DNA from: Oopsacas minuta
Taxonomy: Eukaryota > Porifera > Hexactinellida > Lyssacinosida > Leucopsacidae
Direction of reading: 5' to 3'
NCBI GenBank assembly: GCA_024704765.1
Contig: JAKMXF010000348.1
Location: forward strand, 69,165 to 133,164
DNA length: 64,000 nt
Shown here: in pieces, positions 10,911-22,700 of the stretch
Layout of the letters: every line of letters starts with the position of its first letter
Position numbering within the stretch: position 1 is the first letter of the stretch
Made by a program: the position numbers and the translations under genes
The notes under the pieces: model-generated
The model's input: only the letters and a program-made list of their open reading frames with translations
Databases searched by the model: none
What the model was told of the DNA's origin: nothing

Positions 10911-11788
10911 CTTATAGTTTTAGGGTTGTTAAAAAATCGTGAAGGTATTTGATTGTCAATTTAGCGTGATTAGAAAGCTTCACGAAATATTTTCAGTTTC
11001 TAATAACAAAATGTAGTTTGAATGTCAAGAGAGGGAACTTTCGATATGTTCGTCTGATAGGGAAATAGAGATGCTGAGAATTATTGAAGTTAGATAGGAA
11101 ACTCATTTTCGGTTTTCAGTGCATAGTAAAACGGGTCAAAGCAATAATCTTTCCTCTTCCTATAATAGCTATGAATAAAAATACTTATTCTGAAAGTGTA
11201 GCAGGTTATATCACAAGATTATGTTAAGCAAATTCATCCTAAAACTGACAATTCTTTTAATAATTCATGATCTCGGAAATATTTACAATCACCACAAATT
11301 TGCAGGTCCTTCGTTTTGACAGAAATTAACATCATCAAGCGGCAGCTAAGTAAACTCACTTGTAAAATACAATAAACGAAGCTAAGGAATCTTGTTAAGA
11401 TAGTGGGATCATTTTGGGATTATGAGGACCCGCTCTTTGTATTATCAAGACCTAAAGCTATATGTTCAAAATCTGATGGCAACATTGAGGAACAAACTGA
11501 GAAAATGCTGAGCAAAGTTATTGAAATTTTAATCAATGAGTTAATTGAAAGATTCTCTGATTAAAACAAATATTTTCGCTGTGTTGAATCAAAAATCCAC
11601 TTAACAAGCAGTATCTCGACTGAGATATATTATCATCTTTCTCAGTTCATTAAGATTCAATCATTTCATTCAATTCTGATTTGGCTAGAAACGAGTGTTA
11701 AATGTAAGATTTATGTTAAACAATGGAATTCAATTCGAAATAAATATGGATGAAAATCTTAAATCATTGATCTAATTAATACCATATA

Positions 11789-13131
11789 CAGGGTGTTAAG
11801 AAATTGATGCCCTCTAATACTAACTCAATGATTAGTCTATAAATAATCTCTAAACACATACATTTATTTCCCAATATATCCACCCTTTAGTTGTATACAT
11901 TTACTTAGCCGATCTGGCATACTGGCTATCAATTTGTCCAAAACTTCAGGTGAAATATGTCTCCAAGCTGAAATTAGTTGTTTTTCGAGCGTTTTTAGAT
12001 TTGTTGCCGGCTGAAAAGAATTGATGGCGGTTTGGATTATTGACCATAGATTCTCTATAGGACTCAGGTCAGGGGAGTTGGCAGGCCAAATACCTTTGGG
12101 CCAGAAGTTTTGAAAGTTCTCTCCTAGCCATTCCTGTGTTTTTTTGGACGTGTGTGCCGGGGCACCATCCTGTTGAAATGGCAGCCGACATGTCCGACAA
12201 TAATTTCCTCTCAGTTACTGCACCTGTATCTCTATCTCGATGCATTGCAGACATCATCGTCTTCTTCAGAACCTCTTCTAGAAAGTATATTGTTGTTACT
12301 GTCTGCCCACTAGGGATTATGTGAAGGTTTGATAGGCCATTATAGGACATCATGCCCCAAACCTGCAATTTTCCAGGAAACTTCACTTTTTCCGTAGGTA
12401 CAACTTTTTCTCTGTCTGCTAACCAAACTCTGTCGTTCTGCCGATTCGGTGAATGGTACAACTCAAATGGAGATTCATCAGAGAAAAGTACATTGCGCCA
12501 ATCATTAATTGACCAATTTTTTCGTGCCAAACAGAAGGTTAATCGAGCGAATTTCTGTTTTTCGGTCAATTTGGGCTGTAACTGTGGCTTATACGGCTTT
12601 ACACTTAGATTTTTCCGCAAATATGTATGCACAGTTACATGGGAAAGTTAAAAACCCTTAGACTTTAAGCGCTGGGATATTTTGCGAGTTGATTTCATCT
12701 TTTTCCCTAATGTTTTAGCAATAACTATTTTCGGTACTTTTCCTATCGCCGGTTTTCTTCCTCGGCCTTGCCTATTCTCGAGGCTGTTTCCACAATATGC
12801 CCTCAACCACCGACGAACGGTACGTACATTTGTGCCAAAATGTATTGCGACACTTTTCTGCGTCTGCCCGGCTTTTAACATGCCTATTGCTTGATTACGC
12901 ACTGCTAGACTAGCTTCTTTGACCATGGTATTAACTAATTGTGAAGACAATAGAAGATTGGGTCAAAATATGCACAAAAAGTTAATGAACTAGGAAAAGC
13001 CACCTACTGAATATAACTCCTGGTATATTAAAGTACAAATCAAGTGAAAAGCTAGATATTTAACAATGTAAAAATACAATGGTAGCATTAGATCTCGAGA
13101 GATAGGGAGGGCATCAATTTCTTACACCCTG
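11789..13131 (-). mobile_element. DD37E Tc1-like element A (decayed)
   Basis: 1343-bp element with TIRs beginning cagggtgttaagaaattgat (5') and the same sequence minus one t at the other end, flanked by TA (11787-11788, 13132-13133). It contains a minus-strand transposase pseudogene. It is related to the elements at 13817 and 24017 by protein and by the cagggtgt start, but the remaining TIR sequence differs, so these are separate subfamilies. Confidence 0.93.
11880..12950 (-). pseudogene. DD37E Tc1-like transposase pseudogene
   Basis: The N-terminus (12950-12648) has a homeodomain-like helix-turn-helix ('TQKSVAIHFGTNVRTVRRWL') and a GRGRKP motif. After an in-frame TAA (about 12648) the frame continues from 12632 with FSDESPFELYHSPN (first Asp) and 'KLQVWGMMSYNGL'. 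Near 12170 a two-base deletion moves the rest to another frame, in which QQDGAPAHTSK and NSPDLSPIENLWS follow with 37 residues between Asp and Glu. The gene ends near the left TIR with '…CIQLKGGYIG'. One stop and one deletion are the main lesions. Confidence 0.9.
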
Positions 13132-13330
13132 TATATCACAACAGTGATCACTCTCCACGATGAATTGGGTAATTAGCTGGGCAAGAAACTCTATTGACAA
13201 GGAAAGTGCCAGGGATCTAATCCTTATATCAGTATAAAACAACATGTGGATAATCTAGTTTCAGAAGAAGTGATCGATTTTTGGGCTAGATAGAAGAAAA
13301 AGATTTTGAAATGTTGACGTAGGAATTATG
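13132..13330 (+). pseudogene. hAT transposase C-terminal remnant
   Basis: About 13238-13310 reads 'QHVDNLVSEEVIDFWAR', like the start of the hAT C-terminal dimerisation region (…D.L.FW…kk). It may be the end of the + strand remnant at 8940-10910, separated from it by the DD37E element. That link is inference. Confidence 0.45.
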
Positions 13331-13369
13331 TTTATCATTAGAAAAATTGTTAGAATTGTACTGATCAAA

Positions 13370-13814
13370 TTAAACATAAATTTGACATTTTTTAAACAAT
13401 TCCCCAGAAGGCATGGGGTGACGATTGAACCCAGTCCAAAATTTGGTCAAGGAAGTTATCATCCTCGATATCACTATTGTCAGATGCCTCCTGTTGACAT
13501 ACAATCTAGGCAAACTTAAGTTACTGACAGCACACACTAAGTTGTAAGCATTGTCAGTGAAGATAGATGAAGTTGTATTTTTGATTTCAAATGAAGCGAT
13601 GATTTCCTTGAATATTTCATGAATATTGCAGGCATTATGCCTACCTAAAAGCCTGTGACACGCCACCATAATGGAACTCATTTGCCAGTTAAGATGTGAC
13701 CCGTAATACCTATGTAGCTCCTAATTTGTCTGTATGATCAGAGATCAGTGGTGAAAGCAATATCCTTAACCTGTTCAAGCTTTTTCATAAATTGTTTTTG
13801 TTTCTCTTTAGATG
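13370..13814 (-). pseudogene. hAT transposase remnant on the minus strand, part 2
   Basis: Minus-strand reading: 'KDIAFTTDL*SYRQIRSYIG' then 'ITGHILTGK', a one-base shift, then the 103-aa ORF 13681-13370 with 'SSIMVACHRLLGRHNACNI' and 'IFTDNAYNLVCAVSNL'. These match the hAT blocks 'fTtDiWsS…Yi.iTaHyi' and 'tDNA.N…A'. The upstream half of the gene lies on the other side of the inserted DD37E element, at 15154-15335. Confidence 0.75.
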
Positions 13815-13816
13815 TA

Positions 13817-15151
13817 CAGGGTGTTTCACAATTGATGTCGTGTTATACAATATTACATAACTAATAGAATACTAGATATATTACTACAATTAATTGCCAA
13901 TATATCCACCACTAAGTTCAATACACTTATGGATTCGTTTTGGCATTCCATCCATCAATTTGTCCAAAACCTCTGGTGAAATATTGGACCATGCTGTTTT
14001 CAGTCGATTTTCCAACATTTTTATGTCTTTTATCTCACCTATTGAATCTAGATCATCTTTCAAAATCGACCATATGTTCTCAATGGGACTCAAGTCTGGA
14101 GAGTTGGCTGGCCAGGTACCTTTCGCCCAAAAACTCTTTAGGTTACTTCTCAACCAATTTTGTGTCATGTTTGCCGTGTGAGCTGCAGCGCCATCTTGTT
14201 GAAATATCGCACGGGACATATTTTTTAACATTTTCCTCTCAACAACTGTGCATCTTCCTCGCTTTCTGTTCATTGTAGACATTAAAGTTTTACCCAGTAT
14301 CTCACTAACATAGTACTCTGCAGATACAGTTTGTCCAACGGGAATGAAATGTAACTCCGACAGTGCACGATGTGACATCATACCCCATACTTGAATTTTC
14401 TTTGGAAATTTCACCATCTGAACGGGCTCGACATCCAATGTGTTTCTCGCCCAAACACAATCATTTTTCCCGTTTGGGGGATGATTTAACTCAAACGGTG
14501 ATTCATCTGTAAATAATATGTTTTTCCAATCATTTGCTGTCCAATTGATACGTTCTTTACAAAATTTTAACCTAGCAGCCATGTTTTTCTCTGTTATTAA
14601 CGGCTGCCGCTGGCGTTTGTAAGATTTTACGCCCTTTTCTTTTGTCAAATAACGGTGCACTGTACTCTGAGATACGGAATGACCTTTCAACATTAATTTC
14701 TTGGATAGACCACGTACAGACTGTCGTTTTTTGCCAATTGATTTAGTAATTACAATCTTGGCAACTTTCGATATGGACGATTTACGGCCACGTCCCCTTT
14801 GTTTTCTAATGTCAAATCATTCTTGAAAAGTCACCACCAACGCTGAACTGTACGGATATTAACTCCAAGTTTAAGAGATACAAACTTCTGAGAAGAGCCA
14901 GCTTGTAGCATGCCAACAGCCTGTGAGCGAATCATGATACTGTATTCTTTCACCATTATATTATGGAAATAATTAGCCCAATTTGGATATGGAAATAGAA
15001 GCTATAAAATGTTTCGATTGATGAATGAAATAATTACTCAATAGAACCCTGTAAGATTAATTACGATTGCAAGTTTAAATACACAGATATTATTACATGG
15101 GTGCATAATAAACAAATTTAGAAAATACGACATCAATTGTGAAACACCCTG
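13817..15151 (-). mobile_element. DD37E Tc1-like element B
   Basis: 1335-bp element, perfect 25-bp TIRs (cagggtgtttcacaattgat…), TA on both sides (13815-13816, 15152-15153). It is inserted in a minus-strand hAT remnant whose two halves flank it. It carries a long, mostly intact transposase frame. Confidence 0.95.
13890..14956 (-). pseudogene. DD37E Tc1-like transposase (N-terminus broken)
   Basis: An uninterrupted 267-codon frame covers 14693-13890 with the full catalytic domain: D63 (FTDESPFELNHP), D167 (IFQQDGAAAHTA) and E205 (SPIENIWSIL), numbered in that frame. There are 37 residues between D167 and E205, hence DD37E. The upstream DNA-binding part (14956-14694, starting MVKEYSIMIRSQAVGML) is readable but has a TGA after 'RTVQRWW' and one frameshift in the GRGRK region. 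The C-terminus '…CIELSGGYIGN' is complete. Only two lesions separate it from a full gene of about 355 codons. Confidence 0.9.
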
Positions 15152-15153
15152 TA

Positions 15154-15335
15154 TCTGTTAATTAGTTACTCGATGAATGCTTTCTGTTAGGTATTTGATA
15201 TTGTGGGTCTAACTAAAAGATAAGACTGCGAAACCTTTGATTCTCTACAATCGAAATTGGTATCAGATCTCCATCGATAGAGCTACAAGTTCATCTGTAA
15301 GTTCATGCTGACCTGCATCATGTAATGGATATTTC
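15154..15335 (-). pseudogene. hAT transposase remnant on the minus strand, part 1
   Basis: Reads on the minus strand 'GDLIPISIVENQRFRSLIF' then, after a stop, 'LDPQYQIPNR'. This is the hAT block '.d..PisiVen.GF..li..l.P.Y.iPsR'. It directly precedes, in protein order, the block found at 13814-13370. The DD37E element B therefore split one hAT gene. Confidence 0.75.
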
Positions 15336-15393
15336 ACCTTCCAAACTGAGTAGACGCTAAATTGAGTAAAGTTATTCTTATATAATTTTATAC

Positions 15394-15504
15394 TTATTAT
15401 ATTATGGGGTACCAAAATGGAAATATGTTCGTGTATTTATTGTTCAACTTATTATTTTATGGGTTAACCAAAATGGAAACATATTTGAAATTACTGTTCA
15501 ACAT
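15394..15504. repeat. 55-bp tandem duplication
   Basis: Two adjacent diverged copies, 15394-15448 and 15449-15504, each running from 'ttattat(a/t)tta' through 'ccaaaatggaaa' to 'tgttcaac'. Non-coding. Confidence 0.8.
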
Positions 15505-15929
15505 ACATACCAAAGTTACCTATGTGCTACTGGGGTGTTAGGCCTGTTGCGTAGGATTTTGACCCACAAGTAGCAATTGCAAATCAAGTAATATCAACAT
15601 TTCGTCCCTAGTCACATAGTATTCGTATTTATACATGTGTGACTTCCTAAATCCACAAACTAACATTCTACTTTGTTTCTAGATTTCAACATCACACTTA
15701 TATTTACTTTTGTCATTTTTTCATTATGGATACGACAGAGTACGAAACAATTCGTGGACACCTCCAAACGAATATTATCCCACCAGAAATCAAGAGTGAT
15801 CGCTACAGAAAGAAGAATTTTGTCAGAAAGTGCAAGGGGATTTACTTTCAAGAGAATAAGCTAATAAAGGTATATTCCTGAATGATATTTTTGATTTATA
15901 CATATTTCCGGGGCATAATGAGAAATCTT

Positions 15930-15973
15930 GAGGTAACTACATATCTGCAAGGAGGCAGATATGTAGTTGCCTC
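15930..15973. repeat. Hairpin in integrase intron 1
   Basis: Near-perfect inverted repeat: ggtaactacatatctgc, spacer, then gcagatatgtagttgcc. The stem is about 17 bp with one mismatch. Confidence 0.8.
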
Positions 15974-16313
15974 ATTAAATTTGCGTACCATAGGGAGATG
16001 AGAAGGGCGAAAACGCTAGGGGCTCTTCTGCCCCTCAATGCTACCTACAACCTATGAGTTTGACAAAATAATTTTCTTTTAGATTTTCAAAAGAAAAATG
16101 GGTGTATGAAATACTTGGAGATTCCACTAGTCTCAGAAATTGACAACATTATCGGACTCTATCACAATGTCACTCATCTTGGAATCAACACTATCATTGA
16201 TGGAATCCGAAACAAAAATGATTGGAATGGCATGTACAATGATGTTGGATCCTACGTGAGTTACTAAATTACTTATTTCTTTCATATATGCTATTCCAAG
16301 AAAATGTGGCTGA

Positions 16314-16405
16314 GAACACAGACTTACCAACCCTCTAGGGATCCCTGGATTACCAATTTTGAATATCCAGGGAAATTTGCAAAAGTGGTTGGTAAGTCTG
16401 AGAAC
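16314..16405. repeat. Inverted repeat in integrase intron 2
   Basis: Arms cagacttaccaacc and ggttggtaagtctg are 14 bp and perfect. An inner match (ccctggat/atccaggg) extends the foldback. It looks like the core of a small non-autonomous element. Confidence 0.7.
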
Positions 16406-18994
16406 AGTACGTATTTTATAGTTTGCGGTTATTCACTTGCAATTATTCTACTGTATACAGCTTTAATGTGCGATTGTAAAATTAAAATTGTGCGATCTGA
16501 TGACATTTAGTATACCGGTATACAATTTTATCAAATAGAAATCTATTTGTACGGTACAACCAACCAACCATGTATCTAAAAACTAATGATCCTTGCGGTA
16601 GTAAGTAATTGGGATACGTAGTGGGAGTATTTCACATAAACATATTTGCCAACCTGAGTGAAGAAAAGTGGGACGGAATGCTAATTTAGTGGAACATCTG
16701 GGACGTAGCAAATTACATTAGACTGGACTACAAACTGACAATTAAATCATTTCCCGTTCTAGATCCGAACTTGCCATGACTGTCAAACCTCTGCTGCTCT
16801 ACCTCCTCAGCCACAACGAGAGCTTCAACCTATTCCTCCTCCTGAAGAACCATAGTGTCATTGTGGAATTGATCTCATATGCAATATGTCTCGCACTGTA
16901 CTTGGATTTCAGCACATTCTTGTCATCGTGTGCTACCTGAGTAATTTGTAATTACTCAACCACTCAAGACTAAAACTTCAAAGAAATATTGGATTGTTTA
17001 CAGGAAATTTATCTCTCATTCGGCGTACCTAACATCCTCCAACATGATCAGGGAACAAAATTCTCAAGCAAGGTAACTCAAATTTTTTACATACTCGAGA
17101 TTAGTAATTTTAAATACACCAAGGAAATCATTTCCGATACACAATGCAACTTACTATATTGGATATACTTACGTGACATGTTGCATTGTCAAAAGTCAGC
17201 GCATTGCTTCAATATATACCCTGGTAGGAAATTGTGCGTCCTGATGGCCATAATTATGGAGCAGTGTGGAAAATTGGATTTTAATTTATGTTAAATACCA
17301 ATACATAAGAATTTACGAATTAATGCTCTACCTTCGGGTTTAAAATTTACCTTAGTAATCTTTTTATCTTTCTAATTATGGTTGTACAAGACTAAATACA
17401 TGCGCGAAGTAGATTGTTATCGTTCTCCTATTTACTTGCAAAATAGGAATTTCAAGAATTTCACAAGAAGATAAATGCCAACACCAGAAGAACCACAGGA
17501 TATCACCCACAAAGTAACGGACTTGTTGAGTCACACAACAAAATATTGAAAACGTGAGTATTGATGCTAAACAAAAATATATATATATATTATAACCCTA
17601 AAACATGTTTAATACTACTTCGTTTATGATTAGATAGCTTTGAATCATTTTAATACTTTTACAAATAAAAAATCAACAAGATGCAATCTGATGGGGACAC
17701 TGAATGGACAGAGAAATTACAGACAGCAGTACTAGCAGCAAATACTCTAACCAAAATCTCTACAAGCTACACACCCTTTTATCTCATGTTTGGGAGAGAC
17801 TTTTATTCATCTAACCTTCTTAATCTTATCACTACTTCGACTAACCCAGGAATACTAACCGAAGCTGATATCTCAGAGGCAGAAGTATCAGAAGATGAGA
17901 ATATTCAAATGGATGCAAACGAACCACGCCCATTTGACTTTCCTATAATTGATAACGAATGGATAGAAAATCTTTCTTCCACACGTAAAGCTGACAGAAT
18001 GAATGCTATTGAAAACATCAAGGCAGGTCCGAATGTTCAAAAGAATACATATAACAGCAAAGTTAAACACAACTGATAAGCAATTACGAAACACACTCTT
18101 GTTGTGGTGTAACATGTTGGAATTCATACATCATTTCTTACTAAATTTAATTAAATTCACTAACTGTTGTATAATCAGATAAACATGAAATAGTCTTGAA
18201 TCGGGACTAATTTATTGTTTCCTCAATTATATGAATTCTTAAATCCCAAAACACTTACTTTTAGTTATAAAATTAGCATCATACGAACTGTACATAATTG
18301 GCAGATTATAATTCTTTGTCCAGTATATAATGAATATAGTGATCATAGATATAGTGATATATTGGATAGAGTGATATTAGTATCCCTTAGCATTTTTCCC
18401 CATCCACATATACGTCATATAAAATATATTGGATATAGTGATATAATGGTTGTAGAGATAATTTCGCCGTAAAATTTATGCCCAGCGATATCACTATTTC
18501 TATTAAATACTGTATACTGATTGTTTTAACATTAGATCAGAATTTGTGGAAGAAGATGAAGTACTTGTACATGTTATAAAGAAAGCCAAGCGACTCCCAG
18601 TAACAAAAGATGCAAGGAATATTTGGGACCATATACGATAGAGAAAGTCAAACCAAGCCACCTAATGCTCGCAAAGACCCAGATAGCAAAACAACAAAAT
18701 TACCTATCCATGTATCACGAAAATATCATTCTCGCATGAACGAAAAAAGGCAGGTTCGAACGAAGACAGGTAAATCAAAGAAGCCCAAAAGATCTTGCAA
18801 ATTCCCTTCTAGCGGTTAATATATTAGCGAGACAATATTGTACTGAACTAGGACTAATTGGCTCACCCCATGATTACGTACATACAAAACTAGTTGTATT
18901 CTGTATTGATTCGATTAATACATAATAGCAATCCTACATTTCACATATTTATTAGGTATTTAGATTCATTAGATGATATATTGAACCTGGATAC

Positions 18995-19717
18995 CATGGA
19001 AGAAACATTTGAAACACTGCAACAACACTCAATCTATGAAAATATCGACTCTGAGCTACGTCAGTTGAAACCTCGAATACTCTCAACCCTTGTCAATAAC
19101 ACCTACTTAAGCCAACTACATGAGAAACTCGCTACAAAAGCTGCATCTCTAACTTCATTGAATTTACTATATTCTTACCATCCACCCAACGAACTAAACT
19201 TTGAGATTGAGGAGAAACTTCCTGTATCAGCCGGTAATTGGTACGCAGAATATCGTTCCTCCTATCCTACTGAAATACCTGAAGAGACACGAAGAGATCT
19301 TGACTATCCAATTGCTATTCTATTAGCAGTAATAATTGAGTTAATATTCCCAACTGAGCAAGTTCATGAGATCATTGAAATACCAGAACAATCTATACAA
19401 AATGCATCAGATCTTATTTTCAATATCCTAAATGGGGAGGAGAGTATAACAATATCGTGTAATCTAACACCTGGTCTATCGACAATATATTGGCTATTGT
19501 TAGTTCAAATAACGCAACCATCATAGACTCACTGAAGTTAATCGGAAGTACACATATTGAAGGTGAATTCCATTACATATTCGAATTGGCTGCTAATTGT
19601 GAATTTGAGAAACTTCGAGAATATGTTGCTACTAAAATTAGCCTTGAAGTTATTTATGATTCCTCAGGATTGATACGCTCTTACGATTTCTTTGGATCAA
19701 CTGCCTGGATCGACTAG
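18995..19717 (+). pseudogene. Unrecognised ORF downstream of the integrase gene
   Basis: I do not recognise this protein. From an ATG in good context (accATGg, about 18995) an acidic, helix-rich frame runs to about 19470. A shift there leads into the frame ending 19717 ('…SIDNILAIVSSNNATIID' to 'SYDFFGSTAWID'). The combined length is about 240 codons. A possible splice acceptor (ttattag) lies just upstream, at about 18955. It is on the same strand and about 250 bp after the last integrase exon, so it may be a second gene of the same element. A further frame, 19889-20170, could be another exon. No domain was identified. Confidence 0.4.
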
Positions 19718-20403
19718 ACGCGTGCGGTAAGACTCCAGTGTAGTACTTCTGTGCGCGCGATGAGTACTGCAGGAAAGCGCGGAATGATGAGCAGCTCCTT
19801 TCAAGAAACTGGAGGCACTCAGAAAGCAAGGAGTTGAGATGATACAGTCTAGTATGAAACGTAGCAAGACTATTGAAAAGGGGATAGTGTGGGATACCCA
19901 TTACCTACCTTGATAGGGCTAGCATTGGTCCCACGTCTCATTGGTATCGTTACGAATGTGTACTCGGATGGAGGAACTTTCCAGATAGGGACTGCACATG
20001 AGGCAATCAGCACAGCATTCACCTACACAAACTTAACACCCTGCAGCACTGACAATTTTCTCCACTCTGACGATGTCCCTGAGAAAGCCGTCCTTGGATT
20101 TGATGGTCCTAATACAATGTCTGGCTATCTAAGTGGCGTTCAAAGGCATCTGAGATTACTTGCAAGATAGGCAATTTATATCCACTACGGGGTCCAATAA
20201 ACTTCAATTTGCTGCTGTCACTCCTTGTACAGAACATGTACAAATAATGAGAGTTTAGGTACAATGTTAAGATTCTGGAAAGCTTTCCATTAACCAGAAA
20301 AGAATAGAGTGCACTTATTTAGTCTGTTTTATGTCCGTTTTGGACCTCGCTATCTCCCTAAACAGTACTTCAACTATCACCTAACAATGCTATGAAAAGA
20401 TAA

Positions 20404-20513
<110 letters not shown>

Positions 20514-20519
20514 TCACAA

Positions 20520-22420
20520 CCAGACTTTGAGGGAGAGGGATTGAAGCAGAATGGAAATTGTTTCGGCGGATAATTTGGAGGCAATTCAAGAATAGATCTT
20601 TGCAGGATGTACTATCGAATTTATCAATAGCGGAGACATTGCAACTGCATTTCAAACTTATCAAATTTAGCTACAATAGTAGAGGTTTTGAAATTAACAA
20701 CAACCACTGTTGAACGAACAATTAGGAGTTTGAAACTAAAGAAAACAAGACTCCGCAGCTGGATGGGCAATGACACACATAAACATACGATGCGATATGC
20801 ATTGAAGGACTGATCTCCTAACGAATGATATGTTGGAGGAATTTGTTGATTATTATAAAGGGCAAAAGAACCGTAGAATAGTATTGTGCGGTTCAAACTT
20901 AAATCTTGTGTAATGTTAATTAACACAGATTTTCCTTAAATAATCATATACTAAGTATTGTTGTTCTTAATTGCACAAAATATCTGCATTTTCTAAATAA
21001 AACGAAAGAATAGTCGGAGATCTATAGCATTGCCCATAATGACAACTGCCCCCCCCCCCAAGACTTGCCAGTGCAAACATAAGTAGTTAAATGCAACTCG
21101 AAGTGTCACAGACACTCTATCGTATGCGAGAACAGATAGTAATGTTAAACAGGTTTATTTCATAACCACCTCAATCAACTGTTCATCTTTCTTTATAATC
21201 ACCTGCTCAACTATACTGGACAACTAATTCACTGAACACAAACGGAGTTTCTAGAAGTACATATACTACATTATTTACTACTTTGTTATGATTTTTATAC
21301 TATATCGTGTGTATATTTAGATTTTAATTATATTAAACCATACAAAACTTTTTCAAGTCAATTGAAGGATAATATTCGTAGTAGTAATCTAGATGCATCA
21401 TTAATTTATTTTAGCTGAGCATAAAACATACCTTTAAAATTATAAAATATTGTATATGTTAGTAAACCACAACAATTAATCTTATATTTTGTATAAAAAT
21501 AACTTTACTCAATTTAGAAGGTAACAGATACGTTTTAGCCAATTTGGGTAGTAAGTTAAGTTTATGCTGAGGTTTTGTCTTTTGTCTTTTGACTGATGAA
21601 TTCTTAATACTTTATTGAATGGCAACGTTTTATGTTTGTGTTTCATGACTATTAAAGAGAAACTTAATGGTGTTAAGATTAGATAAATTGCTTAACTTGT
21701 TAGTATTCGGCAAGAATATACAATTTACTTTTGATGGCCAATGCACAGTGGAAAAATTTGAAAAGTACTGGAAATTTCAAGTACTTTAGCAAAGTACAAA
21801 TACAGGTTTAAAATATGTAAGTTTTAAGTACAAGTATCAAAAATTGTACTTGAACCAAACTTGCTGCAAAGGCACTTTCATGCTTAAACTTCTGGGTGCC
21901 GTTGTCGGAATCCAAACCTTTTAACTTAAAGCGCCGGCAACGTCATTTTAAGGATAATTGTTGGGTGTCGTTTCCGGCACACAAGATCTTAATCTCAAAG
22001 TGACTGCAAAAACAAAAGTCAATTTCCCACTCCAACACCTCAAGGACTGTCTCGATATAACCAAAATCACATTTAAAGGGGTTATACTTGGAATTGCCAA
22101 CCTAATGGAAATACCAACTCCAACAACTCGAGGCTTGACTCAGAGTTCTACTCTAATACATTTAACCGGGCAAATGGATACTATAGGAAATAATAGGATT
22201 CCCTTAAATACGGTAAAATCCTTGCTATACATCATTGTTCTTGACATCAAATTTCAATGCACTATCATTGGGTTAGTACCAGTGGCTTTTCTAGATAGGG
22301 GCTGGGAGGGACGACTGCCCTCACAGTTATTTAAGATTTTAGTCTTGCAATTTCTTATAAATAGAATATATTCCTAGTTACATTTGATTGGATTATGAAG
22401 GTATGTCACAAAGATTTGGG
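20520..22420. other. AT-rich DNA without recognised genes
   Basis: Contains an 11-12 base C run near 21049 and a diverged repeat of a gggtg(c/t)cgtt(g/t)(t/c)cgg motif near 21894 and 21964. The 139-codon frame at 21958-22377 has no recognisable domain and starts at a non-ATG codon. I do not support a gene here. Confidence 0.5.
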
Positions 22421-22429
22421 CAATGTAGT

Positions 22430-22700
22430 TTTTGGTCGGGCAAGACCAAATATTTCAGAAATAATCGGTCTGTCCTGACCTAAAGGTTACTCAAATATTC
22501 CAGACGTTTTTGGTCCCGTGTTACAGTGAAAGTGTATCTCCCGAACATTATTAACTAGGGAATATTGTTCCCCTCTAGTGTATAGTACCACCCATATTAA
22601 CTTTGGGAATAGTGTTCGGGGAATTATAATACACTAGGGATTTGTCTCTCCGAAAATTATACAAGGAATAAATTATCTGAACCTATTAAATATGCAAATC
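22430..22700 (+). repeat. Left arm of an inverted repeat around the hAT element
   Basis: Motifs 'tttggtcgggcaagacc', 'ccagacgtttttggtcc' and 'gaacattattaactagggaa' occur here. They recur in reverse complement at 27170-27385. The arms are diverged and also contain internal 'gggaatagtgttc' subrepeats. Probably the ends of an older, larger element. Confidence 0.45.

Larger units (their letters stand above)
15726..18740 (+). pseudogene. Decayed multi-exon integrase gene, Ginger/GIN type
   Basis: A retroviral-like integrase split by introns. Exon 1, 15726-15869 (48 codons, '…FRVRK'-like FVRKCKGIYFQENKLIK), is followed by GT. Exon 2, 16083-16255, is preceded by AG and carries the HH half of the zinc-binding HHCC (YHNVTHLGINTI). 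Exon 3, 16763-17072, carries CHDC, then the first catalytic Asp (CGIDLI) after a stop, and the second Asp (HDQGTKFSSK). Exon 4, 17447-17553, carries the Glu (YHPQSNGLVESHNKILK). Exon 5, about 17681-18060, continues the core ('YTPFYLMFGRDF'). Exon 6, from 18536, has a C-terminal SH3-like segment (VEEDEVLV…, 'YLGPYTIEKV'). Exons 1-3 join in phase 0. Lesions are a missing base in exon 2, TAG and TAA stops and a shift in exon 3, and phase mismatches around exons 5 and 6. Introns and the lack of RT or gag nearby favour a Ginger DNA transposon or domesticated GIN gene over an LTR element. Confidence 0.72.

Noticed and set aside
12136-12894. Plus-strand frames inside the DD37E elements (also 13894-14278 and 9381-9842)
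   Set aside because: They are shadows of the minus-strand transposases, which carry the conserved catalytic motifs.
21958-22377. 139-codon frame as a gene
   Set aside because: No recognisable domain, non-ATG start, compositionally like the surrounding repeats.
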